Source of the DNA: CAYLPU01 sp964385635
GTDB taxonomy: Bacteria; Chloroflexota; Anaerolineae; B4-G1
Direction: 5' to 3'
Assembly (NCBI GenBank): GCA_964385635.1
Contig: CAYLPU010000098.1
Location: forward strand, 1-19,388
DNA: 19,388 nt
Shown here: in pieces, positions 19,386 through 19,388 of the stretch
Layout: each line of letters opens with the position of its first letter
How positions within the stretch are numbered: position 1 is the stretch's first letter
The notes under the pieces: model-generated
Seen by the model: the letters and a program-made list of their open reading frames with translations, nothing else
Databases searched by the model: none
Told to the model about the DNA's origin: nothing
Made by a program: the position numbers and the translations under genes

Positions 19386-19388
19386 TTG

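Noticed and set aside
1444..19388. CRISPR arrays
   Set aside because: The tandem repeats seen have 7-8 bp or 246 bp periods. None shows 20-40 bp repeats with unique spacers, and no cas gene is present.

Overview
The window looks like a piece of a GC-rich (roughly 60-65% by eye) free-living bacterium, most plausibly a member of the Chloroflexota (Anaerolineae-like). That assignment is an inference. It rests on the mix of families (PBS-lyase-type HEAT repeats beside a che operon, a SH3b/TIM-barrel protein, a MATE-fold protein, a WQDLW-type secreted domain), on the very high load of short palindromic and heptamer repeats, and on consensus sigma70-like promoters. No rRNA or ribosomal protein gene is present to confirm it.

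Layout. (1) Positions 1-9063, + strand: a compact chemosensory operon in the order HEAT-repeat protein (cut by the window edge), cheR, cheY-like receiver, cheA, a dCache methyl-accepting protein, tandem-domain cheW, cheB. Together these make a complete receptor array: receptor, adaptor, kinase, receiver output, and methylation/demethylation adaptation. There is no cheZ, cheC, cheD or flagellar gene in view, so the output (pili, gliding or another cell function) is not shown. (2) 9071-9728, - strand: a truncated 3' remnant of a carbohydrate-binding-like surface protein, then tRNA-Tyr(GTA) and tRNA-Thr(TGT) behind a near-consensus promoter. (3) 9829-14527, - strand: a TIR-bounded repeat, then an apparent operon epimerase, 3-methyladenine DNA glycosylase and a 930-residue protein with two TIM-barrel-like regions flanking four SH3b domains. 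(4) 14590-18661: three copies of one 124-148 bp inverted-terminal-repeat element divide this part. Between copies 1 and 2 lie a MATE-fold transporter (+) and an M20 peptidase (-), which converge and overlap. Between copies 2 and 3, which are inverted to each other, lies a lower-GC higBA toxin-antitoxin module. (5) 18786-19283, - strand: a small secreted proline-rich protein, with octamer repeats and a perfect hairpin upstream.

The most unusual property is the repeat ecology of the che operon. Each of the six gene junctions holds a short repeat at or right beside it: inverted arrays of a 7-bp unit (ATTGCGG / CCGAAAT), direct arrays of another 7-bp unit (GTGAAAC), or an inverted repeat. Similar palindromes are also carried in frame inside CheA (P5 domain), CheW (three places) and CheB (interdomain linker). 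The heptamer arrays have striking coding properties: the ATTGCGG/CCGAAAT units are free of stops in every frame of the strand that is read, whereas GTGAAAC arrays place TGA stops in every frame and in fact supply the stop codons of cheR and cheW.
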